Below, piece after piece: positions 34,376 through 42,824 of a DNA stretch of 64,000 bases. The notes beneath the pieces are model-generated. The model worked only from the letters and a program-made list of their open reading frames with translations, had not been told where the DNA came from and made no database searches. Source of the stretch: Tepidamorphaceae bacterium (GTDB taxonomy: Bacteria > Pseudomonadota > Alphaproteobacteria > Rhizobiales > JAKSCL01); the NCBI GenBank assembly GCA_028289445.1, contig JANQPO010000019.1, positions 202,838 to 266,837 on the forward strand, read 5' to 3'. Positions within the stretch are counted from its first letter, which is position 1. Each line of letters opens with the position of its first letter. A program made the position numbers and the translations under genes.

Positions 34376-34659
34376 CTGAGCGTTCCCAAATAGTACACAT
34401 AAAGATTGGCGGTCCCGATGCCCAACAACGCCGCGATCCCAAGGATGATAAGGACAATGATCACCACGCGGATCAGCGCTGAGGCCGGCACGCCGGGCCG
34501 GCAAACCGGAATGAGGTTGAAGGCAAGGCCGCCGACGACGACGGCGACGCAGCCGATCGAGAACAGCGTGAGCGAAAATGGCTGGAAGATCATCGCGACC
34601 GCAGCGAGACACAGCCCGATGACGAACCACTCGACGACTTTGGCCTGTGTGGCGGTCAT
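34372..34659 (-). CDS. Small membrane protein in ABC transporter operon
   Basis: 95 residues with three hydrophobic segments (about 10-27, 31-50 and 62-84) and a short polar loop VCRPGVPAS. It is wedged between the ATPase gene (4-bp overlap) and PfkB (4-bp overlap), so it is made in step with the transporter. I recognise no family. Its position resembles that of GlpU in the glycerol operon, which suggests an accessory membrane subunit, though the two sequences do not look alike. Confidence 0.75.
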   Translation of the reverse strand: MTATQAKVVEWFVIGLCLAAVAMIFQPFSLTLFSIGCVAVVVGGLAFNLIPVCRPGVPASALIRVVIIVLIILGIAALLGIGTANLYVYYLGTLR

Positions 34660-35750
34660 GATGCCCTCACCGCAGTTCCGTCCTGCCCGAAGATGTGCGT
34701 GGCGCCGGGCTGGAACCGGACATGCACCGTGTCGCCCTCTTCGACCGGGGTCTGCCAATCGGTGACAACACGAATGTCGTGCTTACCGTCGTTCATGTGC
34801 GCCAGCGTTTCAGCACCCATCGGTTCGACGATATCGATGACGGAGGACAGACCGTCCTCGACCTGTTCGCGAACGATATCGATGTTGCGCGGCCGGATGC
34901 CGAGCGTAACCGGATCGCCCTGATTGAGATCGGCGGCGGCGGGATCGACGGTGATCGAGAGCGTCTGTCCACCCTCGACGGCGAACCGCGCATTGGTTGC
35001 GTCAGACATCTCGGTGAAGGTTGCCGGAACGAGGTTCATCTGCGGCGTGCCGATGAAGCCGGCGACGAAAAGATTGGCGGGCTTTTGAAAGATCGTATGG
35101 GGCGTATCGACCTGTTCGATCCGGCCATCGCGCATGACGGCGATCCGGTCGGCCATTGTCAGCGCTTCCAGCTGATCATGGGTGACGATGACCGTTGGCC
35201 GGCTGAGACCCTGCAACACCGATTTGATCTCTCCGCGCATGACCTCGCGCAGCTGAACATCGAGACGCGAGAGCGGCTCGTCGAACAGGAAGCAATTCGG
35301 ATCGCGGATGATCGACCGGCCGACCGCCACGCGCTGCTTTTCCCCTTCAGCCAACTGGCCGGGCAGACGGTCGAGAATCCCCTCCAATTGCAGGACGGCG
35401 GCAGTTTCGGCGACTTTTGCGTCGATCTCGGCCTTCGACATCGATTCCGCGTGCAGCGGATAGGCGAGGTTCTCGGCAACGGTCAGGCTTGGATAAAGCG
35501 CATAAAACTGGAAGCTCATCGCCACATTGCGGTCGCGCGGTGCAATGTCGTTGACCCGGTTGCCGGCCAGTATGACGTCGCCGTCATTGGCCCATTCGAG
35601 GCCGGCGACCATTCTAAGCGTCGTCGTCTTGCCGCAGCCGGACGGCCCCAGCAGACACAACACTTCGCCCTCGCCGACAGTCAGGTCGATGGCATCGACC
35701 GCCGTCAGATCGCCGAACCGCTTGGTCAGTTTTTTCAGCTCGATCGTCAT
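34656..35750 (-). CDS. ABC transporter ATPase with degenerate signature (partner of the gene at 39173-40258)
   Basis: 364-residue CUT1-type ATPase. Walker A is GPSGCGKT (35-42), Walker B ends FDE (to 158) and the switch His is intact in THDQ (His 191). The signature reads LAEGE (133-137) where LSGGQ/LSGGE is expected. The C-terminal TOBE-like region has MNLVPATF and LGIRPRNI. The second ATPase of this operon has the opposite defect. Its ATG overlaps the permease stop by 4 bp. The pair mirrors GlpS/GlpT. Confidence 0.9.
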   Translation of the reverse strand: MTIELKKLTKRFGDLTAVDAIDLTVGEGEVLCLLGPSGCGKTTTLRMVAGLEWANDGDVILAGNRVNDIAPRDRNVAMSFQFYALYPSLTVAENLAYPLHAESMSKAEIDAKVAETAAVLQLEGILDRLPGQLAEGEKQRVAVGRSIIRDPNCFLFDEPLSRLDVQLREVMRGEIKSVLQGLSRPTVIVTHDQLEALTMADRIAVMRDGRIEQVDTPHTIFQKPANLFVAGFIGTPQMNLVPATFTEMSDATNARFAVEGGQTLSITVDPAAADLNQGDPVTLGIRPRNIDIVREQVEDGLSSVIDIVEPMGAETLAHMNDGKHDIRVVTDWQTPVEEGDTVHVRFQPGATHIFGQDGTAVRAS

Positions 35751-36616
35751 TTCTTGACCGTGCCGAACGTGACGCCGCGCAGAAGCTGGTTCTGCAAGAG
35801 GAAGGTGACGAAGAAGATCGGGATCAGGAACAACGTGACAATCGCGGCAAGCAGGCCGTAGTCAACGCCGACCTCGCCGCCCAGCGTGCGTGCCATGGCA
35901 ACCGGAACGGTGCGCGTGTCGACGCCGGTCAAAAGCAGCGCGAAGAGGAACTCGTTCCAGGTCAGGATCAAGCCGAACACGAAAGTCGCCGCCAGGCCGG
36001 CCAGAATTTGCGGAATGCACATGCCGAAGAACACCTGGCGCTCCTTCGCGCCGTCCATGCGCGCGGCGTCCTCGATCTCCGGATTGAGTTCGTCGAAGAA
36101 GCTCTTCACCAACCAGACCGAGAAGGGAATGTTGAAGGCGGTGTAGAGCAGGATGATGCCCCAATAGGTGCCGGCGAGGCCAGAGATGCGGAACATCAGG
36201 AAGATCGGGATGATGACGACGATCGGCGGCATCATCCGCGTGGTGAGGATGATGAACAGATAGGTGTCGTTGCCCTTCAGCGGATAGCGCGAGAAGGCGT
36301 AAGCCGCCAGCGTGCCGACGATCAGCGCCAGCATCACCGATGTCCCGGCGATGAAGATGGAGTTGAAGAAGTAGAGCGGAAACGCCGTTTCCTGGCTGGC
36401 GCCCGCGGTGATCGAGGCGCGGTAGAAGACGGAGATGAAATTATCAAACGTCGGCGTGAAGAAAATCTTCGGCGGAATCGCCAGCGCATCCGTCCGGGTC
36501 TTGAATGCCGTGAGGATGATCCACAGAACCGGGAAGAAGTAGATAAAGCTGATGACAGCGGCAATCGCCGTCCAGCCCCAGCCGGCCTTGCCGATTTCGC
36601 GCCGTTTCACCGCCAT
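35747..36616 (-). CDS. ABC transporter permease (MalG type)
   Basis: 289-residue inner-membrane permease with about six helices. The EAA loop is ELNPEIEDAARMDGAKERQ (about residues 180-198) followed by FFGMCIPQILAGL. It forms the channel with the gene upstream, which it overlaps by 1 bp (TGATG), and overlaps the ATPase gene downstream by 4 bp. CUT1 class by layout, with substrate unknown. Confidence 0.9.
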   Translation of the reverse strand: MAVKRREIGKAGWGWTAIAAVISFIYFFPVLWIILTAFKTRTDALAIPPKIFFTPTFDNFISVFYRASITAGASQETAFPLYFFNSIFIAGTSVMLALIVGTLAAYAFSRYPLKGNDTYLFIILTTRMMPPIVVIIPIFLMFRISGLAGTYWGIILLYTAFNIPFSVWLVKSFFDELNPEIEDAARMDGAKERQVFFGMCIPQILAGLAATFVFGLILTWNEFLFALLLTGVDTRTVPVAMARTLGGEVGVDYGLLAAIVTLFLIPIFFVTFLLQNQLLRGVTFGTVKK

Positions 36617-37533
36617 CAGCTCACCTCCTGGGCGCGCCGGTTGACGGCGTAGAGATAAAGATTGGTCAGGACGATCACGACGAAGAGCACGATATAGGCG
36701 AGTGCCGACGACTGACTGGTTCTAAAGAACTGGAAGGCGAGACGGTAGAGATAGACGGCGATCGTCTCCGTTGCCGATCCAGGACCGCCCTCGGTGATGA
36801 TGTAGACCAGGTCGAACAGTTTGAACGTCTCGATCGTTCGAAACAGGATCGCCAACAAGAGCAAACTCTTGATGTAGGGAAAGGTGATCGTCCAGAAGCG
36901 CCGCCAGGCCGAGGCGCGGTCGATCTCGGCCGCCTCATAGAGATATTTTGGCACCGACACCAAGCCGGCCAAGACCAAAAGCATCACGAACGGCGACCAC
37001 ATCCACGCATCCGCGATGACGATCCCGGCGATCGCGCCGGCCGGCGTCGCCAGCAGAACGAAGGGCTCGGACGTGAAGTTGTTGATCACATAGCTGACGA
37101 GCCCAAACGTCGGCTCATAGTAGAGCTTGAAGAACACGCCGACGGAGACGAAGGACAGCATCATCGGCGCCAGCACCAGCATCAACAAAATGCGGCGCAT
37201 GGGAAAGGCCTTGGCGAACAACAACGCCAGAAGGAAGCCGACGATCAGTTGCAAGAGCACCGACGAGCCGACGATGATCGCGGTGGTCTGGAAGCGTTCC
37301 CAGACCTTGTCGTCGGTCAACACGCGTTCGTAGTAGAAGAGGCCCCTAAATTCCGGGATCTTCACGCGGTTGGCGCGGTAGTTGAAAAAGGACAGACCGA
37401 ACGACCACAAGAGCGGGAAGATGTTCATGATGAACAGGATGGCGATTGCCGGCGTGACCAAAAGCGCGCCGCGACGCTTTGGGTCCATCAGCCATCCGAA
37501 AAATCCACTGTGCTCGGCCGATGATGGCGCCAT
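36616..37533 (-). CDS. ABC transporter permease (MalF type)
   Basis: 305-residue inner-membrane permease. The EAA loop is LVSVPKYLYEAAEIDRA (about 198-214), and about six membrane segments are visible. Preceded by the binding-protein gene after an 80-bp gap that carries a strong hairpin, so its expression may be lower than that of the binding protein. Overlaps the second permease by 1 bp. Confidence 0.9.
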   Translation of the reverse strand: MAPSSAEHSGFFGWLMDPKRRGALLVTPAIAILFIMNIFPLLWSFGLSFFNYRANRVKIPEFRGLFYYERVLTDDKVWERFQTTAIIVGSSVLLQLIVGFLLALLFAKAFPMRRILLMLVLAPMMLSFVSVGVFFKLYYEPTFGLVSYVINNFTSEPFVLLATPAGAIAGIVIADAWMWSPFVMLLVLAGLVSVPKYLYEAAEIDRASAWRRFWTITFPYIKSLLLLAILFRTIETFKLFDLVYIITEGGPGSATETIAVYLYRLAFQFFRTSQSSALAYIVLFVVIVLTNLYLYAVNRRAQEVS

Positions 37534-37577
37534 AGTCGTGGTCGTCTCGCTCGTTTTGAACAGTCGCTAAAGGTAGG

Positions 37578-37605
37578 GGAAGGGCCCGGCGAACCAGGCC
37601 CTTCC
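37578..37605 (-). promoter_or_regulatory. Intercistronic hairpin after the ABC binding-protein gene
   Basis: GGAAGGGCC/GGCCCTTCC arms with a 10-nt loop, 8 bp after the binding-protein stop and before the permease genes, with no U-tract. As in malE-malF, such structures protect the binding-protein mRNA and lower downstream expression. Function inferred. Confidence 0.55.
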
Positions 37606-37613
37606 GATTTGCG

Positions 37614-39086
37614 TTACTCGATGTGACCGGCTTCTTCCAACAGGTCCTGTTGGAACTCAGCCACGGCGTCGAGCGCTTCCTTGGCGGAAATCTGGCCGGT
37701 GATCGCCTTGTCGAACTCTTCTTGTTGCTGGGTCAGCAGTTCGAAGAACTCGGGGATGTGCCAGACGTCGCGCTGCCAGTCGATCATCTCGACATGGGCC
37801 CGGTTCCACGGCCGCAGATCGTTGTAGGTCGGATCGGCCATGACACTCATGAGGCCCGACTGGCCGCCGTTCTTGACGGCTTCGATCTGGGTCTCGGGAT
37901 TGAGCCACCACTTCACGACGTTGAGCGCCTCTTTGACGACTTCATCGCTGTTCCAGGTGGTCAGCACGAACGGTTGGCCACCGATATTGCCGGTGCGGTC
38001 GATCGAGCCGTCATCCTTGCGGGTGCCGGGCGCCGGACCGAAGGCCGACTTGTCGTGCACGGTCGAAGCGGTCGGATCGAGGACCGGCTCGCCGAGACCG
38101 ACCCAATCGATGATCGCGCCGACCTTGCCCTGCATGTAAAGGTCCTGGATGACGAAAATGTCCATCTGACCGGTCTGGGCCACCGGCGGCATGTACTGCA
38201 GATAGGACAGATATTCCTCGAACGCCTCAACGGCGATGTCGGAGTTCACCACGCCCTGGGCCTGGCCTTCCGGTGCGGTTGTTTCATCCCAGATCCCGCC
38301 GCCACGCTGCCAAATGAAGGCGTTGATGGCCATGGTCGAGAAGTCGTAGCCCTTACCGGCCTGATAGGCGATTCCGTAGAAATCGTCTTCGGCCACGCCG
38401 TCTCCAAGGCTGTCGCCCTTGGCGCGCTTGAAGAACTCGCCGATCTGGCCCCACTTCTGCCAGTCGACATCCTGCCAGTCCTCATAGGTGCACGGCAGTT
38501 TGGAGCCATACTTATCCATGAACGCCGCTGCCTCGCCTTCGTGGCAGAAGAGGTCTTCCCGGTAGAAGGTCACATAGGTGTCCGGGAACTGCGGGAAGCC
38601 GTAGTAGCGAGCGTCGGGATGCGGAAAGCCGCCGGCTTCTTCGAGCTGCGCCCGCGTCTTGTGCGGATATGTCGAATAGGCCGAGACCAGCGCCGGATGC
38701 AGGTCCTTCATGATCGCCGTCAGTTCCGGGTCGGCGTTAATCAGATCGGTTAGATCCATATAGTATCCGCCCTCGACAAACGCACCGAGCCATTGCGAGT
38801 CGGTGACGATCATCTGGTATTTCTGTTCGCCCGATGTCAGCGACGCGGCGACACGCTCGTAGAAGCTCGGCCACGGAATGAAGTCCATGTCGAGTGTCGT
38901 GTTGTGGCCGTCCGGCGACTTATAGGTCTTGTCGAAGTGCTCCTTCATGAAGCGGGTCGGCGGCCAGTCCGGCGCCGCCATGGTGATGGTAACGTCCGAC
39001 GCTACCGCCGGTGCCGGGCCGAAGCTGGCCATCACCGCCAAAGCCGATGCACCGAGCACGGCCTTCATCGTCATACTGTAACGCAT
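37614..39086 (-). CDS. ABC transporter extracellular solute-binding protein
   Basis: 490-residue family 1 binding protein, long for this family. An N-terminal signal peptide (MRYSMTMKAVLGASALAV onward) ends near AVASDV. The start at 39086 has GGGAGGAAAAG upstream, and the longer frame to 39176 is rejected. Several Trp/Tyr-rich patches (PDWPPTRF, WLGAFVEGGYYMD) suit a carbohydrate or polyol ligand. Its gene lies between the ATPase and permease genes, with hairpins on both sides, as for glpV. Ligand unknown. Confidence 0.9.
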   Translation of the reverse strand: MRYSMTMKAVLGASALAVMASFGPAPAVASDVTITMAAPDWPPTRFMKEHFDKTYKSPDGHNTTLDMDFIPWPSFYERVAASLTSGEQKYQMIVTDSQWLGAFVEGGYYMDLTDLINADPELTAIMKDLHPALVSAYSTYPHKTRAQLEEAGGFPHPDARYYGFPQFPDTYVTFYREDLFCHEGEAAAFMDKYGSKLPCTYEDWQDVDWQKWGQIGEFFKRAKGDSLGDGVAEDDFYGIAYQAGKGYDFSTMAINAFIWQRGGGIWDETTAPEGQAQGVVNSDIAVEAFEEYLSYLQYMPPVAQTGQMDIFVIQDLYMQGKVGAIIDWVGLGEPVLDPTASTVHDKSAFGPAPGTRKDDGSIDRTGNIGGQPFVLTTWNSDEVVKEALNVVKWWLNPETQIEAVKNGGQSGLMSVMADPTYNDLRPWNRAHVEMIDWQRDVWHIPEFFELLTQQQEEFDKAITGQISAKEALDAVAEFQQDLLEEAGHIE

Positions 39087-39155
39087 TGCTTTTCCTCCCT
39101 TGTGTCGTCCCTTGTCTGAAACGCTTGAGGCCGCTTTTCGAAGCAGCCTGGATTC

Positions 39156-39171
39156 GGCGCCCAAAGGCGCC
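39156..39171 (-). promoter_or_regulatory. Hairpin between ATPase and binding-protein genes
   Basis: GGCGCC-CAAA-GGCGCC immediately after the ATPase stop, 70 bp before the binding-protein start. No U-tract follows. It may mark an mRNA processing or attenuation point. A smaller GCTT-TTCG-AAGC tetraloop lies between it and the next start. Confidence 0.4.
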
Positions 39172-39172
39172 A

Positions 39173-40258
39173 TCAATTCACCCGAACTCCTGTCTCCGCC
39201 ATGAACACATGCCCATCAGTGACACCGAGAGACACGTCGATCTCGTCCCCGGCATTGAGCTGCGCCGCCGCTTCCTCCGGCAGGACCATCTTCATTGTTT
39301 CGTCGCGCACGGCGATGTCGATCACCGTAACGTCGCCAAGAGGTTCGGTCAGCCGAATCTTGGCGCGCAAATTGACGCGTCCACTCTCCGAACGGCCGAG
39401 ATGAATGTCGTGGGGCCGGATGCCATAGGTGATGCTATCGCCGTGGGTCAGCCCGGTCATCGTGATCGGGATTTGGCCGAACGGCAGCTCGACCACCGGT
39501 TCCCCATCGGTCTCCTTGACCTCCCCACTGATCAGATTCATCGCCGGTGCGCCCACCATTTGCGCCACATAGGTCGAGCCGGGCGCGCCGTAGAGATCGC
39601 GCGGCGCACCGGTCTCCACGACCTGACCGTCGCGGATCACGGCGATCCAGCGGCCCATCGTGAGCGCTTCAAGCTGATCCGGCGTGGCGTAGAGCATGGT
39701 CATGCCGAGTTCGCGGTGCAGACGTTTGAACTCGGCACGCATCTCGTGGCGAAGCTTGGCGTCGAGATTGGTCAGCGGCTCGTCGAGCAAGAGCAATTTC
39801 GGCCGTCGGATGATTGCCCGGCCGATCGCGACGCGCTGCTGTTCGCCGCCGGACAATGTCGGCGGTTTGCGGTCCAACGTGTGCGTGACGCGCAAAAGTT
39901 CGGCAATCTCGCCGACCCGCGTGTTGATCTCGGCCTTTTCCATCCCATCGCGTTCCAGCGGGTAGGCGAGGTTCTTGCGAACGGTGAAGTGCGGATAAAG
40001 CGCGAAGGTCTGAAAGATCATCGCCATATCGCGGCCCTGGACCGACGTGTCGGTGATGTTCTCGTCGCCGAACCAGACCTCGCCGCCGGCCAGCGTTTCC
40101 AAGCCGGCGATTGCTCTCAGCGTTGTCGTCTTTCCTGAAGAACTCGGGCCGAGCAGGCAGAAAAACTCGCCGCCGGCGACATCGAACGTCATGCCCCTGA
40201 GCGCTTCGACCTTTCCAAACGTCCGCCTGACATCGACAAGCCTAAGATTGGCCACCAA
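39173..40258 (-). CDS. ABC transporter ATPase with switch His replaced by Pro
   Basis: 361-residue CUT1-type ATPase, first gene of its operon. Walker A is GPSSSGKT (37-44), the signature is canonical LSGGE (135-139), and Walker B ends LLLLDE (to 160). The H-loop reads ATPDQ (Pro 193) where THDQ is expected, a two-base change from a His codon. A C-terminal TOBE-like domain follows (YGIRPHDIHLG). It complements the degenerate-signature ATPase at 34656-35750. The upstream 289-bp region carries candidate operators. Confidence 0.9.
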   Translation of the reverse strand: MVANLRLVDVRRTFGKVEALRGMTFDVAGGEFFCLLGPSSSGKTTTLRAIAGLETLAGGEVWFGDENITDTSVQGRDMAMIFQTFALYPHFTVRKNLAYPLERDGMEKAEINTRVGEIAELLRVTHTLDRKPPTLSGGEQQRVAIGRAIIRRPKLLLLDEPLTNLDAKLRHEMRAEFKRLHRELGMTMLYATPDQLEALTMGRWIAVIRDGQVVETGAPRDLYGAPGSTYVAQMVGAPAMNLISGEVKETDGEPVVELPFGQIPITMTGLTHGDSITYGIRPHDIHLGRSESGRVNLRAKIRLTEPLGDVTVIDIAVRDETMKMVLPEEAAAQLNAGDEIDVSLGVTDGHVFMAETGVRVN

Positions 40259-40344
40259 GCGCTCCCTGCCCCGACCGTGTTTTGTCGCGATCTGTGTTTG
40301 GAGGCAATGTTGGCACAGTTCCCCACGCTTGCCAATTGCTTTGC

Positions 40345-40408
40345 GGGAATTTCCGCCTTATTGATGGAATTCCCTCATCGTTCTGATTAATCTCTATATT
40401 TCATAGAG
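40345..40408. promoter_or_regulatory. Two inverted repeats upstream of the ABC operon
   Basis: The 289-bp region between the ABC operon and the thioesterase gene has no ORF worth calling. It holds GGGAATT-N16-AATTCCC (40345-40374) and CTCTAT-ATTTC-ATAGAG (40392-40408) in an AT-rich stretch. Both are plausible operators for the minus-strand operon start at 40258. The cognate regulator is not adjacent. Confidence 0.45.
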
Positions 40409-40547
40409 TTATGATGCATCTGCACCTATAGGTTTCGACCCGTAAAACGATCCACAGGGGTCTCTACCACCGACACGGGAGGTTGGCCGACCCGACTTCT
40501 TTTCGTGGGTCCGACAGGCTAGGTTCGATGCAACGAGAGGGAGTCGA

Positions 40548-40940
40548 ATGGCCGAAGACACAGATAAACCGCGCGGCGCGCTGACGGTCCGCACGATCGC
40601 CATGCCGGCCGATACCAACGCCAATGGCGACATTTTCGGCGGCTGGGTGATGAGCCGTATGGACCAGGCGGGCGGCATCGCCGGTGTCGAACGGGCAAAG
40701 GGCCGGGTGGTGACGATCGCCGTGGAAGCGATGACGTTTCTAAAGCCCGTGCGGGTCGGCGATGTCTTGTGCGTCTACACCGAGATTGAAGGTGTGGGCC
40801 GCACATCGATGAAAATCCACATCGAGGCCTGGGCGCGCCGCTTCCTGACCGGCGAACGGGAGAAGGTGACGGACGCAAAGTTCACCTTCGTTGCCATCGA
40901 CGATAACGGGAAGCCAAGGCCGGTACCGGCGGAGGGGTAG
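40548..40940 (+). CDS. YciA-type acyl-CoA thioesterase
   Basis: 130-residue hotdog thioesterase hydrolysing acyl-CoA. The family block NANGDIFGGWVMSRMDQAGG (about 22-41) holds the catalytic Asp and Asn, and VEAMTFLKPVRVGD follows. The usual length for YciA. GAGAGGGAG precedes the ATG. It stands alone between two divergent/convergent neighbours. Confidence 0.9.
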   Translation: MAEDTDKPRGALTVRTIAMPADTNANGDIFGGWVMSRMDQAGGIAGVERAKGRVVTIAVEAMTFLKPVRVGDVLCVYTEIEGVGRTSMKIHIEAWARRFLTGEREKVTDAKFTFVAIDDNGKPRPVPAEG

Positions 40941-40948
40941 GCGCTAGT

Positions 40949-42058
40949 CTACACCACAACGCACAGCCGCTCGGCCGCGCGCGTGATGCCCGTATAGAGC
41001 CAGCGCTGGCGGTGTTCGCGAAACGCCCAGCTTTCATCGAAGAGCACGACGTCGTCCCACTGCGAGCCCTGGGATTTGTGAACCGTCAGCGCGTAGCCGA
41101 AGTCGAATTCCTCAAACCCCTTGCGGCGCGACCAATCGAGGTCTTCAAGGCCGCCCAGGAAACACTCCTGACGAACCGGAACGGTGACCGGACGCGCGCC
41201 GATCTCGTCCTCAGGCGCGATCCGCAACCGGACGATCCCGCCGCGCTCCGACACCACCTGGTCGATCCGCCAGAGGCTGCCGTTGAACAGACCGATCTTG
41301 CGGTTGTTCCTGAGGCAGACCAGGCGCTCGTCGGCGACCGGCAACATGGTCTCGATGCCGAGCCGCTCGCGTAAACGGGTGTTGTAGGCTCGCCGCGTGG
41401 CGTTGCGTCCGACCAGAACCTGGTCCGTTGCCATCACGCGATCGCCATCGAACTCTGCGCGCGCAACGACTTCCGTTTCGCCATAGAGGCCGGGTTCCAG
41501 CCGCTCGCCGGCACGCACATCCATCGACAAACGCACGATCGGATTGTCCTGCGCTTGACGGTGTACCTCCGTCAGCATGATGTCCGGCTCGGCATCGGTG
41601 AAGAAGCCGCCACCGGAGACCGGCGGCAACTGCGCCGGGTCACCTAAAACGAGCAGCGGCACGCCAAACGATAGGAGATCGTTGCCCAACTCGGCGTCGA
41701 CCATGGAACATTCATCGACGATGATGAGGGCGGCGTTCGATACGGGGGCCGACGCCCAGAGTTGGAATTGCGGCGTATCCGTGTCGGTGTCGCGGGCGCG
41801 GTAGATCAGCGAGTGGATGGTCTGTGCACCCTCGCAGCCGCGATTGCGCATGACGAGTGCGGCCTTGCCGGTGAACGCGGCGAACTTGACCGTGCCGTCG
41901 ACACCTTCGGCAATGCGCTGCGCCAGCATGGTCTTGCCCGTGCCGGCATAGCCGAACAGGCGGAAGATCTGCGGCGTTCCGCCATGACCAGGGCGATCGG
42001 CGAGCCAGCGATTTACGGCGACCAGCGCCTGATCCTGCACGGGAGAAAGGGTCGGCAT
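40949..42058 (-). CDS. RecD-like ATP-dependent DNA helicase (superfamily 1B)
   Basis: 369-residue compact helicase. Walker A is GYAGTGKTM (about 33-41), Walker B IIVDECSMVD (about 110-119), motif III LVLGDPAQLPPV, and the C-terminal UvrD_C_2 motif VHKSQGSQWDDVV followed by YTGITRAAERL. Shorter than RecD and more like phage Dda or standalone AAA_30 helicases. Probably unwinds DNA 5' to 3' in repair or replication. It is not part of a RecBCD locus. Confidence 0.88.
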   Translation of the reverse strand: MPTLSPVQDQALVAVNRWLADRPGHGGTPQIFRLFGYAGTGKTMLAQRIAEGVDGTVKFAAFTGKAALVMRNRGCEGAQTIHSLIYRARDTDTDTPQFQLWASAPVSNAALIIVDECSMVDAELGNDLLSFGVPLLVLGDPAQLPPVSGGGFFTDAEPDIMLTEVHRQAQDNPIVRLSMDVRAGERLEPGLYGETEVVARAEFDGDRVMATDQVLVGRNATRRAYNTRLRERLGIETMLPVADERLVCLRNNRKIGLFNGSLWRIDQVVSERGGIVRLRIAPEDEIGARPVTVPVRQECFLGGLEDLDWSRRKGFEEFDFGYALTVHKSQGSQWDDVVLFDESWAFREHRQRWLYTGITRAAERLCVVV

Positions 42059-42163
42059 TTCGCCAGTCTTAAGAGATTCGTTTTACAAATCCCATAAACG
42101 GCTCGTTCACACACTCCCGCCACACTGTAGCCCTAACGTTCGCATGGGTTTGGAGTTCGAACG

Positions 42164-42757
42164 ATGGCGTGGCGTATTGTTGTTCTTGTGGCTTTGTCGG
42201 CCTTCATGCTGGCGGCTTGTTCGGGCGGTGACCGCCAAGCGGCGACTGGCCCCGTGTCCGGCGTCGGCTCCGCCCCCACGAAGATCGCCAAGCAGTCAAA
42301 CAAACTGACCGATGTCGCGGTCGACGACCGGCGCTTCCTGGCGCTGATCAACGCGCACCGCCGGGCTCACGGCGTGCCGCCGGTCCGACTGAACGGTCAG
42401 CTCAAGGCCGTCGCCCAGGATATGGCGCGCCGCACGGCCAAGGCCGGCAAGCTGCGCATCCGCGAGCACTCCTCGGCGAGTGTCCGCAAGCGGGTGCGGG
42501 CGTCGGGCTATCCCTATCTCGCCGGCGCGGAGAACCTTGTTCGCGGCCGCGCGACGGAGGACGCCGCGTTCGCGGCTTGGAAAGCCTCGGCCGGTCATAA
42601 CAAGAACATGCTGTGGCCATGGCTCACCGAGATCGGCCTGGCGCGCACGGATTCCGGCCGAGACGGCAAGCCTTACTGGGTGCTCATCCTTGGCCTGCCG
42701 GAACGTGACGGCGGGCGCCTGGAAGTCGCTCATCGGTCCGGAACGCTGCCACGATAA
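42164..42757 (+). CDS. CAP-domain lipoprotein
   Basis: 197 residues. An N-terminal lipoprotein signal peptide with lipobox MLAAC (lipidated Cys near residue 19) precedes a CAP/SCP domain (about 58-180), with NAHRRAHGVPPVRLN, the GHNKNMLWP His motif and a Gly-rich tail. CAP proteins are secreted or surface proteins of unclear enzymatic function. Divergent from the helicase gene (105-bp gap). Confidence 0.88.
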   Translation: MAWRIVVLVALSAFMLAACSGGDRQAATGPVSGVGSAPTKIAKQSNKLTDVAVDDRRFLALINAHRRAHGVPPVRLNGQLKAVAQDMARRTAKAGKLRIREHSSASVRKRVRASGYPYLAGAENLVRGRATEDAAFAAWKASAGHNKNMLWPWLTEIGLARTDSGRDGKPYWVLILGLPERDGGRLEVAHRSGTLPR

Positions 42758-42824
42758 GCAAGGACCTTGGCGACGGGTGCGAAAACGGGCATGACACCGA
42801 TTCCGGCAAACGCGAGGACTATGT

